Positions 5,594-5,640 of a stretch of DNA of 5,640 nt are shown here, piece by piece. Positions within the stretch are counted from its first letter, which is position 1, and the number at the start of each line of letters is the position of its first letter. The notes under the pieces are model-generated. The model was not told the DNA's origin. It saw only the letters and a list, made by a program, of their open reading frames with translations, and made no database searches. The translations under genes were made by a program, and so were the position numbers. This DNA comes from Spirochaetaceae bacterium (GTDB taxonomy: Bacteria > Spirochaetota > Spirochaetia > Treponematales > Breznakiellaceae): assembly GCA_031265015.1 (NCBI GenBank), contig JAISDG010000201.1, forward strand, positions 1 through 5,640. The letters are read 5' to 3'.

Positions 5594-5640
5594 GAATGGG
5601 CAGGGGGTAAAGAGTGGTGTATTGGGCGATGTAGATCACC
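5594..5640. other. Tail of the window, no supportable gene
   Basis: An AGGGGG (5602-5607) resembles a ribosome site, but the GTG codons at 5614 and 5617 run into TAG at 5632 within a few codons. A TTG at 5622 stays open to the edge, but six codons are too few to call. No hairpin or T run marks a terminator after the LRAT-like gene, so the operon may continue beyond the window. Confidence 0.5.

Noticed and set aside
4625..5640. CRISPR array or tRNA gene in the accessory part
   Set aside because: I saw no regularly spaced identical direct repeats and no tRNA-like T-arm (GTTCRA) with matching acceptor stem.

Overview
The window looks like chromosomal DNA from a spirochaete, most plausibly a GC-rich treponeme. 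The lineage is an inference. It rests on the general look of the exported proteins, a relaxed spirochaete-style lipobox, and the gene content; no rRNA or marker gene settles it. Two parts differ in character. Positions 1 to about 4624 are dense, GC-rich, core-type genes (45 of 60 bases are G or C at 3421-3480). Positions 4625-5640 look accessory: an AT-rich, hairpin-rich spacer (18/60 GC at 4741-4800, 22/60 at 4801-4860) followed by two small genes of moderate GC.

The core part is a divergent pair of two-gene operons. On the minus strand, an MltD-type lytic transglycosylase (signal peptide, SLT domain, two LysM repeats; 2334 to 1000) is followed with a 4-base ATGA overlap by an exported protein (1003 to 74). 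The C-terminal half of that protein reads like the LPP20/FlgP-type family. On the plus strand, a six-helix membrane protein with a repeated W-P-L-L unit (2403-2951) overlaps by 4 bases (GTGA) a large TPR lipoprotein (2948-4624). The 68-base divergent spacer holds two sigma70-like promoters whose -35 boxes overlap in one palindromic TTGGCAA. Both would yield leaderless or nearly leaderless mRNAs. All four products act in or on the cell envelope, so the cluster is probably about peptidoglycan turnover and envelope assembly.

The accessory part is the most interesting. A 269-base non-coding stretch with a run of small, partly competing stem-loops precedes a gene with a textbook Shine-Dalgarno. 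It encodes a 75-residue protein made of two tandem 29-residue zinc-finger-like units (C-x2-C-x14-C-x5-H, then C-x2-C-x14-C-x5-C). Sixteen bases later comes a 151-residue LRAT/PLAAT-type thiol acyltransferase or hydrolase with H25, H37, C104 and a C-terminal membrane anchor. The anchor, the 12-residue His-His spacing and the overall size match the vertebrate PLAAT (HRASLS/PLA2G16) proteins closely. The zinc-finger plus PLAAT-like pair is the best candidate here for an undescribed system; its function cannot be read from the sequence.
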